Counted from the first letter of the stretch, positions 1 to 13,417 are shown. The stretch is 64,000 bases of DNA from Phaseolus vulgaris (GCF_000499845.2 NC_023750.2:5019478-5083477); one strand, 5' to 3'. The notes: generated from the sequence alone by a model not told the origin. Numbers and translations: made by a program.

Positions 1-526
1 TTCAGGCAGAGTATACCATTCAACCAAATGGTACTGGTGACTCTCCTCATGTGCAAAAGGCTAACATACCAATGGAAAAAGGTGGTTATCTCATCTATGG
101 CACTGCCCATATGCATTCAGGAGTTGTGAATGCTACTTTATATGGACAGGTGATAAACAATTTTGTAACTATAATCAATTCTTTTGTGATTTATTTGTTT
201 GCTATGTTATTTTCTTTGATTTCCTTATGACTGTAAGATGTGTCATATGATAATGCATCACAAACTCTAAAATTTTCATTTTCTTTATATTTTAGGATGG
301 AAGGATTTTATGCACTTCAACACCAAAATATGGAACAGGAAAAGAGGCAGGAAATGAAGAAGGATATTTAACTGGAATGTCAGTCTGTTATCCTCAACCT
401 GGTTCTATCAAGATTAAAGATGGTGAAATGTTGACTGTAGAATCTAGATATGAAAATGAATTTCGTACTGGAGTTATGGGTCATTTCTACATATATCTTG
501 CAGAGAATATACCAGAAAGATATTAA
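1..526 (+). CDS. SURNod19 (stress up-regulated Nod 19) family protein, last two exons
   Basis: The window opens inside this gene. The first visible exon is 1-149 and the last is 296-526 (TAA at 524-526). They are separated by a 146 bp intron with GTGATA donor and TTTAG acceptor; the join preserves frame at phase 0. The product contains GYLIYGTAHMHSGVVNATLY, then GRILCTSTPKYGTGKEAGNE and ends GHFYIYLAENIPERY. I recognise this as the conserved C-terminal half of the plant SURNod19 family, first described as a stress-induced legume nodulin; its biochemical role is not settled. The His-rich MHSG segment and the CTSTPKYGTG loop are family hallmarks. No frameshift or stop is present, so the gene is probably functional, with its start upstream of the window. 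Family call confident; function unknown. Confidence 0.85.
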
Positions 527-798
527 ATATGTAATTCAAAAATCTTTTATATTTCTTCACCTATTGCTTAATTTATTTTTAAGATAGTTTGTTTCATGAT
601 AAAAGAAGTTTCAAAATTTATTTTTCCCTTATCTTACTTTATCTTACTTTGTGTTTTGTTGTTTTATTGTATATGACATAAAGTCGGCTATAAAAGAGGA
701 GGAAAACTATAAAGATTAAATAATTCCTTTTTTTTTGTGATATCAAATATTTGACACTTTAAAGACGTATTTTTTTTTATACTTTTAAAGCATATTTG
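527..798. other. 3' flank of SURNod19, no gene
   Basis: AT-rich sequence holding the 3' UTR of the preceding gene and short T runs. I see no coding region. It ends where the inverted LTR fragment begins at TGATG. Confidence 0.5.
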
Positions 799-1650
799 TG
801 ATGTCCCTTTTTCGACAAGTGTACCGAATCAGAAGTAATACTTTGGACAAATATCGAACCCACAATGAACAATTGTTTAAAATCCTAATAGTAGCATTCA
901 CTAAGTATAAGAATATGTACAATAATTTGATTTGATTTGATATTGACAACAGTTTGCATGAAAATTAAATAAAAGCAAACTAAATGAGTAAAAGATTTCA
1001 ATTAACAAAATTAAGAATGAGGTTAATCTTTCTCACTTGTTTGTAGTTTTAAACATATAACATTCGATCTTGATTGGCATTGATGCACATATAAAAATCA
1101 TTCATATCGATTTCCCGAATACAAAATTATTGAGAGAGTCTCTTAAATAACGATTCCTCATATATTTATAAAACTCCTTATCATTACGAACAAATGTTAT
1201 AAAGTAATTAACATTTCAAATATATTTCTAGCATTCAAATATGTTAAGCACTATAATTTAGGTCAAATGCTTAGAAGTACTTTCCAGTCAAATTTAAGAA
1301 TCAAAATCATAAATAGTTTCAAGCTTTGAGAATAAAATGATACCAATCATCAATCAAAAACTTAATATTATAGATAAATATCACCTTAATACATAAGCGT
1401 TTGAACATATTACTCCTAATCCCAAAGAAAAGAATTAGCCACTCATGCTGGCTATCACAAGCATGGACAACAAGAAAAGAATATCTATAGCATTTCTCGT
1501 TGACGATTGCCTCCTTTAGGGTTTCCTTCCTTTGGTCCCTTCCAATGATTTGTAGGGTTATGCCTTACGCCTTTTACTTAATCTAATTGGGCTTGGACTA
1601 TGTGACATCTCGCTTAAGTGAGATATTATCTACTTAAACAACTTTTACGA
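799..1650 (-). repeat. LTR fragment, family A, inverted copy
   Basis: Read on the minus strand, this stretch ends in CATCA and parallels the solo LTR at 2085-3349 over most of its length. Shared landmarks are the GTGCACC-like box near the terminus, the segment around the AGGTTAATCTTTCTCAC box, the TTAGAAGTACTTTCCAGT box, the CGATTGCCTCC box and the GCTTAAGTGAG-type box. Similarity fades near 1630-1660, so the 5' part of the LTR is missing. It carries no internal domain. Divergence from the solo copy is visible throughout, with small indels, so it is an older or separate insertion. Confidence 0.7.
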
Positions 1651-2084
1651 GAACACATTAGACAACATTTTATAGTTTTAAATTATTAACATACATATTA
1701 ATTTACAAAATTATGCAATAGGCAACATTTTCAAATTGTTTTAAAACGTAATTACACATTTAAACCACATTTATAATTTTATATTTGGACCATTTTTATA
1801 ATTTAACTAGTAACAATGTATATAATATTAATATTTCAAATATGCAAGTTGCATACTCTATTATATTCCAAAATAGTAGAAGTTGTAATGATTACAACTA
1901 ATTAGAGTTATAAATTAACAAAGAAAATCTCTCAAAAAATTTACATTTCTTCAATAAACCATAAATCCATTTCAGTATTAGTATTACCTTGATGTCCAAC
2001 CTGGAAAAATTAAACAAAAATGTACAAACTTTTTAAATATTATCAAGTTTGTAAATAAAATTAGATAAATGCAAAGTACCCAAT

Positions 2085-3349
2085 TGATAAGTGTCAGATT
2101 TCAGTAATATTTTATATTAAAATGCAAACACTTATGGGTATTAATTGATAAAATAAACATAAAATAACTCTTAATTTATGAATTTGTACCTTTTTACATA
2201 TTTTGTGATTTTAATTTGAATAAGAATAATTTATTCCCAAATTTCTGTTAATTTCAGGATTATAGGAAAGAATGGAGATGATTGGGCAAAAGGAGAATAT
2301 AAAAAGTTAAAAAGGGAAAGCTGGAACACATCAGCACTCACCAAAGTTCGCCCAAACTCGTCTAAGCCAGACGCCACCAGAGGATCTCACTCAAGTGAGC
2401 TCAATCTCGCCCAAACGAGCTCAATCTCACCCAAGCGAGATTGCTCCATTAACATTGGGCCTTTTTTCGTGCTTCTCGCACAAATGAGCCCAATAACGCC
2501 CAAGCAAGAAGATACTTAGCCTATGCAAATTAGGTTAAATAGGAGGCTTAAGGCACAACCATGGACGTGCAAGATTGACAAGAAAACACCATTGAGTGAA
2601 GTGTAATCGAATTTGGAGGATAGTAGGTGTTAGAATTCCTAGAGGAGGCAACCGTCAAGGAGAAACATCCAGAATCTTCTTTTCTTGCTCTCCTTGTTTG
2701 TAACAACCAACATGTGTTGTTAATTTTACCCTTTCGGATTGGGAGTAATTTGTTCAAACTCTTATGTATTGAGGTGATATCTAAACATAATATTTTGTTC
2801 TTGATTGATGATTGGTATTATCATTTTTTTAGTAATGTTTGTTCGCCATGATCTCGAAATTTAGATTTTACTGGAAAGTACTTCTAAGTTTTTGACCCAA
2901 ATGATAATGCTTAACACATTTGAATGCTTGGAATAGATTTGAAATGTTAATTGTTATCAACGTCTGATCTTACTGATAAGAATTTTTTATAAATATGCGA
3001 AGAATCAATATATAGGAGGCATGTTAATAATTTTATATGTGAGGAGTCGATATAAATGATTTTTATACGGACATCAATATCAATCAAAGGACACAATATT
3101 GTCATGCTAATCAAAATACAAATGAGTGAGAAAGATTAACCTAATCCCTATTTTCCCAATTGAAGTAACAAACTCTTTGACTTGTTTTCTTATTAATCAT
3201 TGTGATCTTAACAAACTTTATTATTGTGTTTTCTATTTAGTGAATTTTTTACTTGATTATTCAACAGTTTCTTATGGATTCGATATCCGTCCTTAGGGAC
3301 AAATCATTACTTCTGACAACACGGTGCACTTGCCGTAGAAAAGTCATCA
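2085..3349 (+). repeat. Solo LTR, family A (1265 bp)
   Basis: Begins TGATAAGTGTC and ends AAAGTCATCA, the TG...CA ends of an LTR. The flanking 5-mers are CCAAT (2080-2084) and CCAAC (3350-3354), a target-site duplication with one mismatch. Inside are CTCGCCCAAACGAGC-type boxes (2340-2450) and a conserved 3' segment with the GGATTCGATATCCGTCC box. No gag or pol follows, so this is a solo LTR left by LTR-LTR recombination. It interrupts the 3' side of the minus-strand CACTA relic. The lineage of the parent element cannot be told without internal sequence. Confidence 0.8.
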
Positions 3350-3354
3350 CCAAC

Positions 3355-5234
3355 CTATATGCAAATGATATGTCTATACTTGGTCCAAATAATGTCCAAA
3401 AGATAATATGTAATAAAGGATACTTAACAAGAATTATCTTAAACTTATTGTCAGTGTTTCCAACCATAAAGATGTGTTTAACCTTTGCCTCATATCTCAA
3501 CTTGAAATTTGTTTCAATATGCATAACATCAAGATTATGTCTTAATATATTGTCTTTCCAGTATGGAAGGTCCCAAAAGATGCTTCTTTTTGTTCAATTA
3601 TGCCACTCCCCGTAACCATGTATTCTTTGCACATCCCCTTCAGTTACTTTAGGATAAGTCTTGACTTTATTCCAAACTTGTGTAGGTGTGAACTTAGGTG
3701 GTGGAGGATCCATGTCAACTTCCCCCTTCTGGAACTCATTTTTGTTCCTCCTAAATGCGTGATCATTCGATAAAAATCTACGATATCAAACCAAAAATCC
3801 CCCCCCCCATGATGTAATCTAAATGCCTTTGAGTGCTCCATGTAATGTGGGCATTCCAATTTACCATGAGTTCCCCAGCCAGACTACACACCGTAAGCAA
3901 GAAAATCATTAATCGTCCACATTCACGCTACCTCATCATGAAGTTTTCTTTCTTTGAAATATCGTATGTTGGGACACCACTCCACAATTTCTTCAAGTCG
4001 TATATCAAGGGCTGTAAAAATACATCAATACCAACCCCTTTGATTGAATGGGTCTGGTATGAGACAACTTAAAAACATATAAGGTTTAGACATGCACATT
4101 TCAGGAGGAAGATTATACAGAGTCACAATTATAGGCCAACATGAATATGGTGCATTTGATGCTTCCACATATGGATTAAAACCATCAGAGCATAAACCCA
4201 ATAGCACATTGAGTGCCTCCACAGAAAAATCAGGATATACTCTATCAAAATGTTTCCAAGCCTCACCATCACATGGATGACGCAAAACACCATTAGTGCT
4301 TATGTTATCATAATGTCATGTCATTTCTCCCGTAGTCTGTGTTGAAGCATACATTCTTTGCAACTTTGGCATTATTGGAAAATAGAACATTTCCTTTACA
4401 GGAACTGGTTTTTTGTTACTTGATCCGGTGTTCTAATGATGGTACCTTGGCTTATGACAAAATTTGCATTCAAGCAACACCCCATCATTTTTATTGTATT
4501 CGTTATCATAGAAAAACATGCAACCATCCACACAACAATCAATCCTTTTAGCCTGTAATCCCAACTTCACACTGGCCTTTTTGCACTATAATAACTTTTA
4601 GGCAAACCTATTTTGGAGGGTGTTGTATCCAAAAGCATTTTTGAAATAAACTCTAAGCATTGGTCAGAAATATTCCAATTGGATTTGCAAGCTAATAGTC
4701 TAACACACATTGATAATTTGGACTTTGATGCCCCTTCACACAATGGCGTATTTGCATTTAACAAAAGCTTATAAAATCTGAGTTTCTTCGTTTGGAGGCT
4801 CTTCCTTGTTATCTACATTTGGTTCTTGGAATGACTCTTGTTGCCTAAGAGCATCATACATCATGTCTTCCATCCACATAAATTGGTCATCTTGTGGTTG
4901 ATTGTGTGCAACATCCATTCCCAAAGCCATGTAATTATCGTTATTATACAAGTCACCTTGTACCATGTCTTCACCACGATCAGTCAAAATCCAATAACTA
5001 GATCTGAAACCATATTTGTAGAGGTGAACCTTCACAACTCTTTCCTCCAAAAATTCTTGTACAATCACACTTACTACATAGACATCGTATTCCTCCATCA
5101 TTCTGATAACATTCTTGTTGACAAGATTTGGTTATAAACTCTTCAACTCCCAATATAAAAGACGCTTTCAAAGCATCCCTTTCTCTATGACACCTATCAT
5201 ACATCCATCCACAATTTGATGGAAATTGATCCAT
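3355..5234 (-). pseudogene. Decayed CACTA TNP2 transposase, truncated
   Basis: Reading right to left, pieces of a TNP2-type CACTA transposase appear in order. First comes a transposase-associated N-terminal domain (GWMYDRCHRERD, then GVEEFI, near 5234-5080). Next is an acidic linker (4770-5000), then a zinc-like segment around CCVDGCMFFYDNEYN and CKFCHKPRY (4440-4560). The core follows with RHPCDGEAWKHFD and PYNLPPEMCM-like YNLPPEMCMSKPYMF (4060-4280), and finally WDLPYWKDN and HNLDVMHIE (3500-3590). Many stops and frameshifts lie between 3600 and 4030. The 3' end is cut at the family A solo LTR insertion (3349). No terminal inverted repeat was found, so the element's limits are unknown. It belongs to a different CACTA subgroup from the one at 31828. 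Confidence 0.85.
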
Positions 5235-8200
5235 GTTCTGTTGATAAAGCAATTCACCAAAAGTCAACGAATTTTAAAGACAATCATTGGAAGACTGAAA
5301 ATATTGTCTTAAATAGTATTTGCAGATTAGTTATTAGAATAAATGTCATATTTGTTACAAACGAACATCTAAGAGTTCATGTTAAAAACTCTTCCTAGTT
5401 TAACCATATATGGATTTCCATAAGTCATTCAGATTTGTCTAATATTTTTGTCTACTGCGTGCAGTATGAGTTTATACAAACTCAATTCAATGAAAGTGAC
5501 AAACCTAGAATTATACAAACCACTAGAATTATACAAACCTAGAATTATACAAACAAGTAGAATTATACTTAAGGACAACCTGCATATCACTAATAAATTG
5601 TGTGCTTACTGTAACATTTTACTACAACCAATGATATCAACAACTGTGTAGTTGGTTTACAATAGAATGCAACAAATAGCAAATCCTCTACAAGTGTCAT
5701 GAATTTGCAGAATTTTACAAATTTTTCAAACTTACAAATTGGACATCTTATGCAATTTCTTGAAATTCTTACAATATTATCAACTCTTAAATCTAACCTT
5801 TCAATTAGTACAAAAACATGATTTCAATGCCACATCTCTAACCTCTGAAGCAGCAGAATTTAAACACAAATAACCATGAAAATGGAACACAAACTCAATC
5901 TCCAAGTCAACAGAAACAAGAACCAAGTTCAGCATAACCAAAAATGGAAACAAAAAGGAACTAAGGAACCAACAATGAACTTAGTATAAAAGTATAAAGG
6001 TTATCAAACAAATGATTAGTAGTGAAGGTTTCTAAATTCCTGAAAAGCTACACTCAATAATCCTAGATACCATCCAATTTGAACTTTGAAGAAGAAATAC
6101 ATTTTAGGAAACAAATATAGATTACTGATCTCATTCTAAACCAAAAAAGACCCAACCATGCATGAATTACCATTAGCCTGAGACCAAAGCTTCTATGAAC
6201 CTAACTTCTCTTTTCATGAACTTAATTACTACATTAGCTAAGAAAAAAAGAAATATCATTAAGGTATATGCATAATCCTACATAGACAAAAGATGTTATT
6301 GATCTCTACTAGGCTAAGGCAGCAATAAGATAGAAGGCAAGAATGTCATGCAAAGAGTAGTAGTGATCATAGTTGTTTACTAAACATGTTCAACAAAGGG
6401 CATTTATCTCCGTTAAACAATAGTCTAAACTTTCATAAGTGCTTGTAAGATTAAGCTTAACTAATTATGTAATCTTAGCTATTAGTGTTTCAAGGAGAAA
6501 TTAATCTTCAATTTTTCTATTCTCTCCTAGTTCACTTTTAAGGTGTGCTTGCTTTTATTAAATGTCTAAAAAGTGTTACTACATATTAACAGGAATTTCT
6601 CAAGTATATAAATAATGGTACTTCACTTTTAAAAGAGAGGACTTTTGATGCAACTGTTACAACTTTGGAACTACTTTCTAAGGCATTGTCTATAAGTGTA
6701 ATGAAGATTATAAAGAAGCAAACTTGGATTTAGAAGATGATGATTCCAATCAATAAAACTTGTATTTGATTAACAGTGATATAGATTTAATAAATGTATA
6801 AACATATTCAAAAATAGTAATCTGTAATTTATATAAGAACTATTTGTTGAATAAATTTCCCCATGTTTCAACATTGTGGACCAGTCACTATGGAAAATTG
6901 CCCCTCATTTGAAATAGCATTGATTGATATGTAAACTAATAAATACTAACTATTAGTTTATTTTAAGATAGAGACATTTTACTTTACAATTCTAATTGGG
7001 GTATACACTTTGCCTAATCTACATCATAAGAAATAAATAAAAAAAATCTCCACTTTAGCTTCCCATATATACATTGGGATCACAATTTCCATCAAAGCTT
7101 GACAATTTAAAATTATAGTTTTGTGGATTTGGATTATGCTATTGGCATCATCCTCCAAAATAGTTTATTCTCCAATCTTCTTCTTCTTGGTAGTCATGTT
7201 AAAAAATTTCTCTCTGTTTATTGAAGACTCACATATTATTTCATTTATCATTTTTCTTGTGAGCCTTCTAATTTTTGTAATCTTTCCACCATTAACCTCA
7301 AATTTTCATTTTTCTTTTTCTTTTCTCCTTTTAGAAGCTTCTAAATTCATTGTAAGTTGTGGCAAGCTAAAGGAAACAAAGTTAGGAAAACAATTAGTGT
7401 CATTCTCTAAAAGTATACCCATGTTTTTTTAGTTTGTTTAGTGGAGATAGAAAAAGTTGTCATTTATTCATCCAATCTTTGAGATAAATATATTTAACTT
7501 TAAGAGAATTCAGTTCTTGAATCTAAGCATCAATTGATAAAGAATAACTCACTACACATTTTTAAAAAATTATACAAACCTATCAAGAACAAAACTTAAG
7601 AAATTTTGAAGACAAATAATAAAGCACAAAAAGAAGTAGTTAAAGAGAGTAGATATGTGAGAAAAGAAAGAATAGAATAAAGAGAAAAAATTGCTTTAGA
7701 AGACTATAATAATATTATTTATATTATTATTAGAAGTTACTCAAGAAAACTAGTTAATATCCATTGATGTCAGAATATTAGGATAACACAATATTGGAAT
7801 ATTTTGCCAAATAAAAACGAATCAACAAATTATATTGTTCTTAATTTAGAACAAATTTGGTTAATAATGCCTCTTTTCAATTCAATTTTTTTTGTTCTTT
7901 CTTTGTTTTGTATAAGTATTTCTCACAAACAATTTTCAAACTATTTTGATTTGCTTTTGAAGTTATAAACTTAAACTCAATACTACTATGTGATTCAAAC
8001 GAGGTATGATTACTTCACTCTTGTGATTGAAGTCTACTAATCAATTCAAACTAAAAGCAATGTCAAACTTACACTTTATCTAAAAATTTGTTTGATCAAC
8101 TAGATTAGAAAGGAGCCAAAACTTCATGAAAATGACATAAATATGACTTAAACAATAGAGTAAAACTACACTAGAGGCAAATTTTAATCAATGAACATTA

Positions 8201-9451
8201 TTAATGTACATGAATATATGAAAAAAACATGATTCAATGATAAAAAAAATTTACCGAATGAATAAATGCACAAAACCAATTTAGCAATGAAAACAAATAG
8301 AAATAAAAATTAGAAACACAATTAACAACAAAAATACAAAACAAAATTAGAACTCAAATATTAGAAACAAAAATATTGATAAATTTGTTACAAATTTAAT
8401 TTTTTTGACAAAATTTTAAAAATATTTACTAATTCAAGCGTAAATAAAAAATCAACTCATCCTCATACAAATATGGATTATACCTTACTCTAGTAATCAA
8501 ATGATGATAAAATAACTTGAATTAGATTGATTAAGAATAAGAAATTTTTATTTGTTTATCTTTCTATGAATTTTTAGAAGAAAAACAACAAATTCAAAGA
8601 TGTTCACCGCTGAACATGAATTTAATTCATAAGATTATATAAATGTGAAAGCTTGTATCTATGTGTGAAACAAGAACATAAACATAACAAAATAACATGA
8701 AAAAAATAAAGTGGATATATAAATAGAATTATTATAAACTTGTTATTGAATATGAGATTAATTCATAGGATTATTCAAGTGTAAAAGCTTCTTTCTAAGA
8801 ATAGTAAAATATGAACATACACACGAAGATAGGAGATGATTGAAACACAAAAAAGAAAGAACTAAATCAATTCACCAAAAAAGGTGAATAAAAGAAGAAA
8901 AAAATGAAAAGAGAAACTTATGAAATAATAAGTTTATCACACCACTTGAAGAAGCTTCGAAATAAGTGTTGATAAAATTGTCACTTGATCTAAGGATCAA
9001 GATAGGATTCAAGTAAAACGGAACTTTGCATTTTTCTAATCATTCTATAAATGCTTTACAAAATCTCCTTAAAATTCAATTATATCAAAAATTGTTTATA
9101 AACAAGATGAATGATTATTTATAGACTACATAGTCAAATTTCCTAAACTAAATGAAATGGAAATGAACTTAGAATTACATTTAAATTCAAACCTATATCT
9201 AATGGTAGAAATTTAAATCTAACCTAGGGAGGGAAATTAAAAATTAAAAAATACAATGATGATAATCAAAGCTAGATGGAAGAAAATCTTGAAGCACATT
9301 TCATGCTTGAGCCACACTTTCTATGGTTCATTCACACTTGTCTTGCCTAGCTTATCCTTCACTTTTCTTTGTCTTTTGAATCTAATGCTTTGTTTGAGAT
9401 TTAAGAGACTCAAATCGGATTTGATGGGCTTTAATTTTCTTTTTGTTTCTT
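5235..9451. other. AT-rich intergenic, no gene supported
   Basis: No coding region with recognisable similarity. Open frames here are short, hydrophobic and AT-driven. Contents worth noting are a four-copy short tandem repeat (5507-5566) and a diverged direct duplication of about 48 bp, centred on ATTCATAAGATTATA-like sequence, at 8618-8665 and 8751-8800. The 9240-9451 stretch is a little more GC-rich and continues uninterrupted after the MULE at 15883, so it is the pre-insertion site. Confidence 0.5.
5507..5566. repeat. Short tandem repeat, unit about 16 bp
   Basis: About four copies of a unit close to AGAATTATACAAACCT, lying upstream of the CACTA relic start. Confidence 0.7.
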
Positions 9452-9560
9452 GGCAATTGCTACCTGCACCCGATCAATTGTGATTGGCACCCGACACATT
9501 TTTTAAAATCCAAAAATGCCCTTGTCTTCTTCATTTATGAAAACATTGAATGGTGAGGAA
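9452..9560 (+). repeat. MULE left terminal inverted repeat
   Basis: Starts GGCAATTGCTACCTGCACCC. Roughly the first 105 bp match, with few changes, the reverse complement of the right end of the non-autonomous MULE (55991-56095), including the ATGCCCTTGTCTTCTT segment. This links the two as one family. Confidence 0.85.
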
Positions 9561-9735
9561 GAAGAAGTTCATGAATGTGTGAAGCTTTGGTTTGAGCTGC
9601 AAAAGAGAAGGTTGTGCTTCGTTCATTGTTGCTAAGTTGAGTGTAAGCTTCGTTTGGCAAGTTAATGAGGTAAGTAATCCATTTTCGTTCGTTTTTGGTT
9701 ATTTTCTCGAGCTCAGCTGGTCCCGGATATCGGAA

Positions 9736-9996
9736 TCCGAAATTCAAATTTTATGCCTACGGATATTAATATCCGGAAGTCAAAATTTTCTATACGGATA
9801 ATAATATCCGGAACTAGGATTTGCCTACGGACGCTGATATCCGTAGTTCATATTTGCCTTACGGATGAAAATATCCGGAACTAGTATTTGCCTTACGGAT
9901 GCAAATATCCGTAGTTCATAATATTGCCTTACGGATATATATATCCGGAAGTTAACTGTTGATATTTTTTTGGTTATGGATTAATTTATCCGGAAG
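9736..9996. repeat. Palindrome array 1 of the MULE (about 8 copies)
   Basis: Copies of a near-palindrome of the form CGGATA-N4-TATCCG recur about every 30-38 bp, separated by variable spacers that often begin GGAA or GTAGTT and end TTGCCTA. Examples are at 9759-9775 and 9795-9811. The array lies between the left TIR and the transposase start, where subterminal transposase-binding sites or the promoter would be expected. Confidence 0.85.
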
Positions 9997-10024
9997 TGAA
10001 GTGTTCATTTTTTTCAGCAACCGA

Positions 10025-12925
10025 ATGGATACAACAGAGTCATACATGGGAGTTTTAGGGGAGATTGATGTGTGGGATGGATTAGATGATGTTGATCTGG
10101 AGCAGTCAACAAGTTATAACGCATTAGATAATGAACACAGGGCACATGAATGTAGTGAGGCATTTTCTACAAATGAGGTATGGTCAATGTTGGGTTGTGA
10201 ATGTTTTTTATATGAATTATTTTTAAATTTGGCATGATGATCAAGATGTTCTTTTAAATTTTTAAGAATGTTATTGTAGGTATTTCGTGATCGAGATGAG
10301 CTGTTAGATTGGGCGAGAAGTGTTGGCTATAGTTATGGGTTTGTCATTGTTATATTAAGGTCAGATACATGGACGGGCCAACGAGGAAGGATGACCTATG
10401 TATTGTTAGGTTGTAAGAGAGGAGGTAAATACAGACGGTATAAAAAAGAAGTAGATGTCAGTCAAACTGGAAGTAGGAAGTGTGAGTGTCCTTTCAGATT
10501 GTGAGGCAAACCAGTCAAAGGTGGTCAAGGGTGGAAGGTTGAATTAATTTGTGGTTCTCACAATCATGACTTGGCAAAGACAATGGTGGGTCATCCCTAT
10601 GCTGGAAGGTTAAGTATAGAGGAAAAGGTTATGGTTGAGGATATGAGTAAAACTGCGGTGAAGCCAAGAAATATTTTACTAACCATGAAAGAGAGAAATG
10701 AGAAGAATGTGACAACGATTAAGCAGGTTTATAATGCAATCACTGTTCACCGAAGATCACAACGAGGTCACAGAACAGAAATGCAACAACTGATGTTGTT
10801 ACTAGAGCGAGACAGGTACGTGCATTGGTGTAGGTGTGATGAGGTCTCTAATATTGTGCAAGATATATTTTGGACACACCCAGATTTAGTAAAATTGGTG
10901 AACTCATTTAACATTGTCATATTAATGGATAGTACGTACAAGACGAACAAGTATAGGATGTCGTTACTTGAGGTTGTTGGGATTACGTCTACAGGTTTGA
11001 CTTTCTCCGTTGCATTTTGTTTACTAGCAGCAGAAAAGGAAAATAATTTTTTTTGGGCCCTTGACAGACTTAAAGGGTTGTTTTTAAGAGTTGATTCATG
11101 CCCTAGGGTGGTGGTATGTGATAGAGATGTTGCCTTAATGAATGCAATTAGAATGGTGTTTCCTGAAGCTTATAATTTGCTATGTCGGTTTCACATTGAT
11201 AAAAATGTGAAAGCAAAATGTAAAATGTTGGTGCATCCAAGAGAGGCATGGGATCAAGTAATGGAAGTGTGGGGATCTGTTGTGGATTGTGATATTGTTG
11301 AGGCCTTTGAAGATCGTGTCAATGCTCTTCGAGTTGTCTGTTCTCCATGGCCTATATTTGTTGATTATGTGATGGATACATGGTTACGTCCACATAAAGA
11401 AAAATTTGTCAAGGCATGGATAGATAAGGTGATGCACTTAGGAAACACAACAAGTAACAGAGTTGAGGCGGCACACTGGAGCCTAAAGAGAGTTCTTCAG
11501 AATTCGATGGGGGATTTATGTTTCTGCTGGGATTCCATCAATAAGATGATTATTTTACAACATAATGCAATCAAAGATTCATTCCAAAAGAGTTTGCATG
11601 TGGTTGGACATCGGTTCAAGGTTACAGCTTACAAAAAATTGTTAGGTTTTGTGTCTAAATATGCTTTGAACCTTATTTCAGAAGAACTTGATAGGGTTAA
11701 ATCAGTGGGGTTTGATAAAAGTAGGTGTGGATGTAGTCTTACATGTACTCATGGTCTTCCTTGTGCGTGTCAATTGGCTTCATTTGGTGTTGGTAGCATA
11801 CCACTTAAATCAGTACATGTGATGTGGACTCGTTTAAGTTTTGAAGACATTGCTACTGAACAATCTTCATCTGAGTTGTCAATTGATAAAGAGTTTGAGG
11901 TCATCGCGAAGCGGTTTAAAGAGTTGGATGTTGCAGGTAAGGTTAACATCAAGAGTAAATTGCAGGATATTGCCTTTCAAGAGAAAACATCTATTTACGC
12001 ACCAGATCATAAGGTGAAAACAAAAGGTGCTGTAAAGATGTCTCATCCTACCAAATTCATGAGATCAACTAAGCGAATCCCTTCTTATTTTGAACATGTG
12101 GATTTCTTACACTCACAACATGATAGTTGTGCAAGCAAAAAATCTAATGAAGAAAGCTTACCAGAAATTGTACCAGCAAAATGTATTCCTTTCCTTGATC
12201 AGTTCCCTGTAGGGTATCATCCATATATTGTTGATGTTGTTGACGTTAGGGCTGATGGCCATTGTGGCTACCGTGCTGTTGTTGCCCAATTGGGAATGGG
12301 AGAGGAGTCATGGGCTGTTGTTCGAATGAATTTGTTAAAAGAACTAAGTGAATGGAGACAAGAATATGTTCAACTCTTTGGTGGTGATGATAGATATGAA
12401 TACTTGAAGAAGTCACTTCTAGTGGAACACATGTCTATGGTACCAACCACTAAAACCATTTCATTTTTACATTGCATTTCTTTATTTAACTTTGTTTGTC
12501 AATTGTATTTGCAGGCAGGAACAGATAAGTGGATGACAATTCCAGACATGGGATATGTTATTGCAAATCGGTATAATGTCATTCTTGTTTCTTTGTCCAT
12601 GTTACAATCATTGAGTATTTTTCCTTTAAGAACCCAAGCACCAAGTAACTTTCGTCAACACCGAATCATTGCAATTGGACATGTCCACGGAAATCATTTT
12701 GTCCAGGTATAAACTAAACCAATCAAGATTGATGTGCTAAATCAAGATTTGTGTACCTTATATTTATTACCTTTATAGGTCAAGCTCAAAGATGGTTGTC
12801 CAATTCCACCTACGGATATATTGTGGGCATCACATCGTTATCCGGCGGCCCAAACTTGGTTAACATACTACACTAGCCGGATACAAGTTTATACCCAACT
12901 AATGTCCATTAGACGATATTTGTAA
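10025..12925 (+). pseudogene. MULE transposase fused to an OTU cysteine protease domain, one nonsense codon
   Basis: Inferred exons are 10025-10177, 10280-12439, 12515-12706 and 12779-12925; all introns are GT-AG and phase 0. The third intron (75 bp) has no stop and can be read through. Domains in order: an acidic N-terminus; a FAR1-like zinc/DNA-binding segment (CKRGGKYRRY, then CECPF and GSHNHDL); the MULE DDE core with VILMDSTYK (D), VVVCDRDVA (D) and NRVEAAHWSLK (E); and a SWIM zinc finger CGCSLTCTHGLPCAC. The last is an OTU peptidase domain with RADGHCGYRA (catalytic Asp and Cys) and HGNHFVQV (catalytic His). A TGA at 10502-10504 lies where relatives have Arg in an RGKP motif, consistent with CGA to TGA. 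Everything else is open. The OTU part would be expected to cleave ubiquitin-like chains; that is inferred from the fold. Confidence 0.9.
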
Positions 12926-13017
12926 TTATAACATTTGTAATAGCATAATTTAGATTTATGGATGTTTAGTACATTTGCAGTTGTCCTACACACAATGTTG
13001 AATTCACTGAAGTTTAG

Positions 13018-13222
13018 GGTTTGCCTATGGATAAAAATATCCGTAAGTCACACTTTTGCTTATGGATAAAAATATCCGGAAGAGTCTGCTATGCCTACGG
13101 ATAAACATATCCGTAAGTCACACTTTTGCCTACGGATAACAAAATCCGGAAGTCACTGTTACGCCTACGGATAAAAATATCCGTAAGTCACACTTTTGCC
13201 TACAAATAAAAATATTCGTAAG
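13018..13222. repeat. Palindrome array 2 of the MULE (about 6 copies)
   Basis: Six spaced copies of the CGGATA-N4-TATCCG type, some decayed, with the spacer motif GTAAGTCACACTTTTGCCTA repeated nearly unchanged. The array lies in the short region between the stops of the two convergent genes. Confidence 0.85.
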
Positions 13223-13242
13223 CCAGTGATTTCTGTACTAAT

Positions 13243-13340
13243 GATCATATTGAAACATATAAGGATCATATTGAAACATATAAAATAAAAGTAACGTGAA
13301 GCAAGAACCGATAAGGATCATATTGAAACATATAATTAAG
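13243..13340. repeat. Threefold GGATCATATTGAAACATAT repeat
   Basis: Three copies of a 19-20 bp unit, two adjacent and one about 55 bp further on, next to palindrome array 2. Confidence 0.75.
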
Positions 13341-13417
13341 GTTCAGATACATTGTCATGGATCAAAATATTACATAAAAAGAAATCGTAATACATCTGAC
13401 ATATTGAGAAATCCTAA

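Noticed and set aside
7121..7432. Open frame of 103 codons, hydrophobic.
   Set aside because: Leu/Ile/Phe-rich reading of AT-rich DNA with no family features and no splice context.
12440..12514. Open frame continuing through this stretch as part of the transposase-OTU protein.
   Set aside because: It has GT...TTTGCAG ends, a T-rich body and hydrophobic non-family sequence; the OTU domain aligns better when it is removed as an intron.
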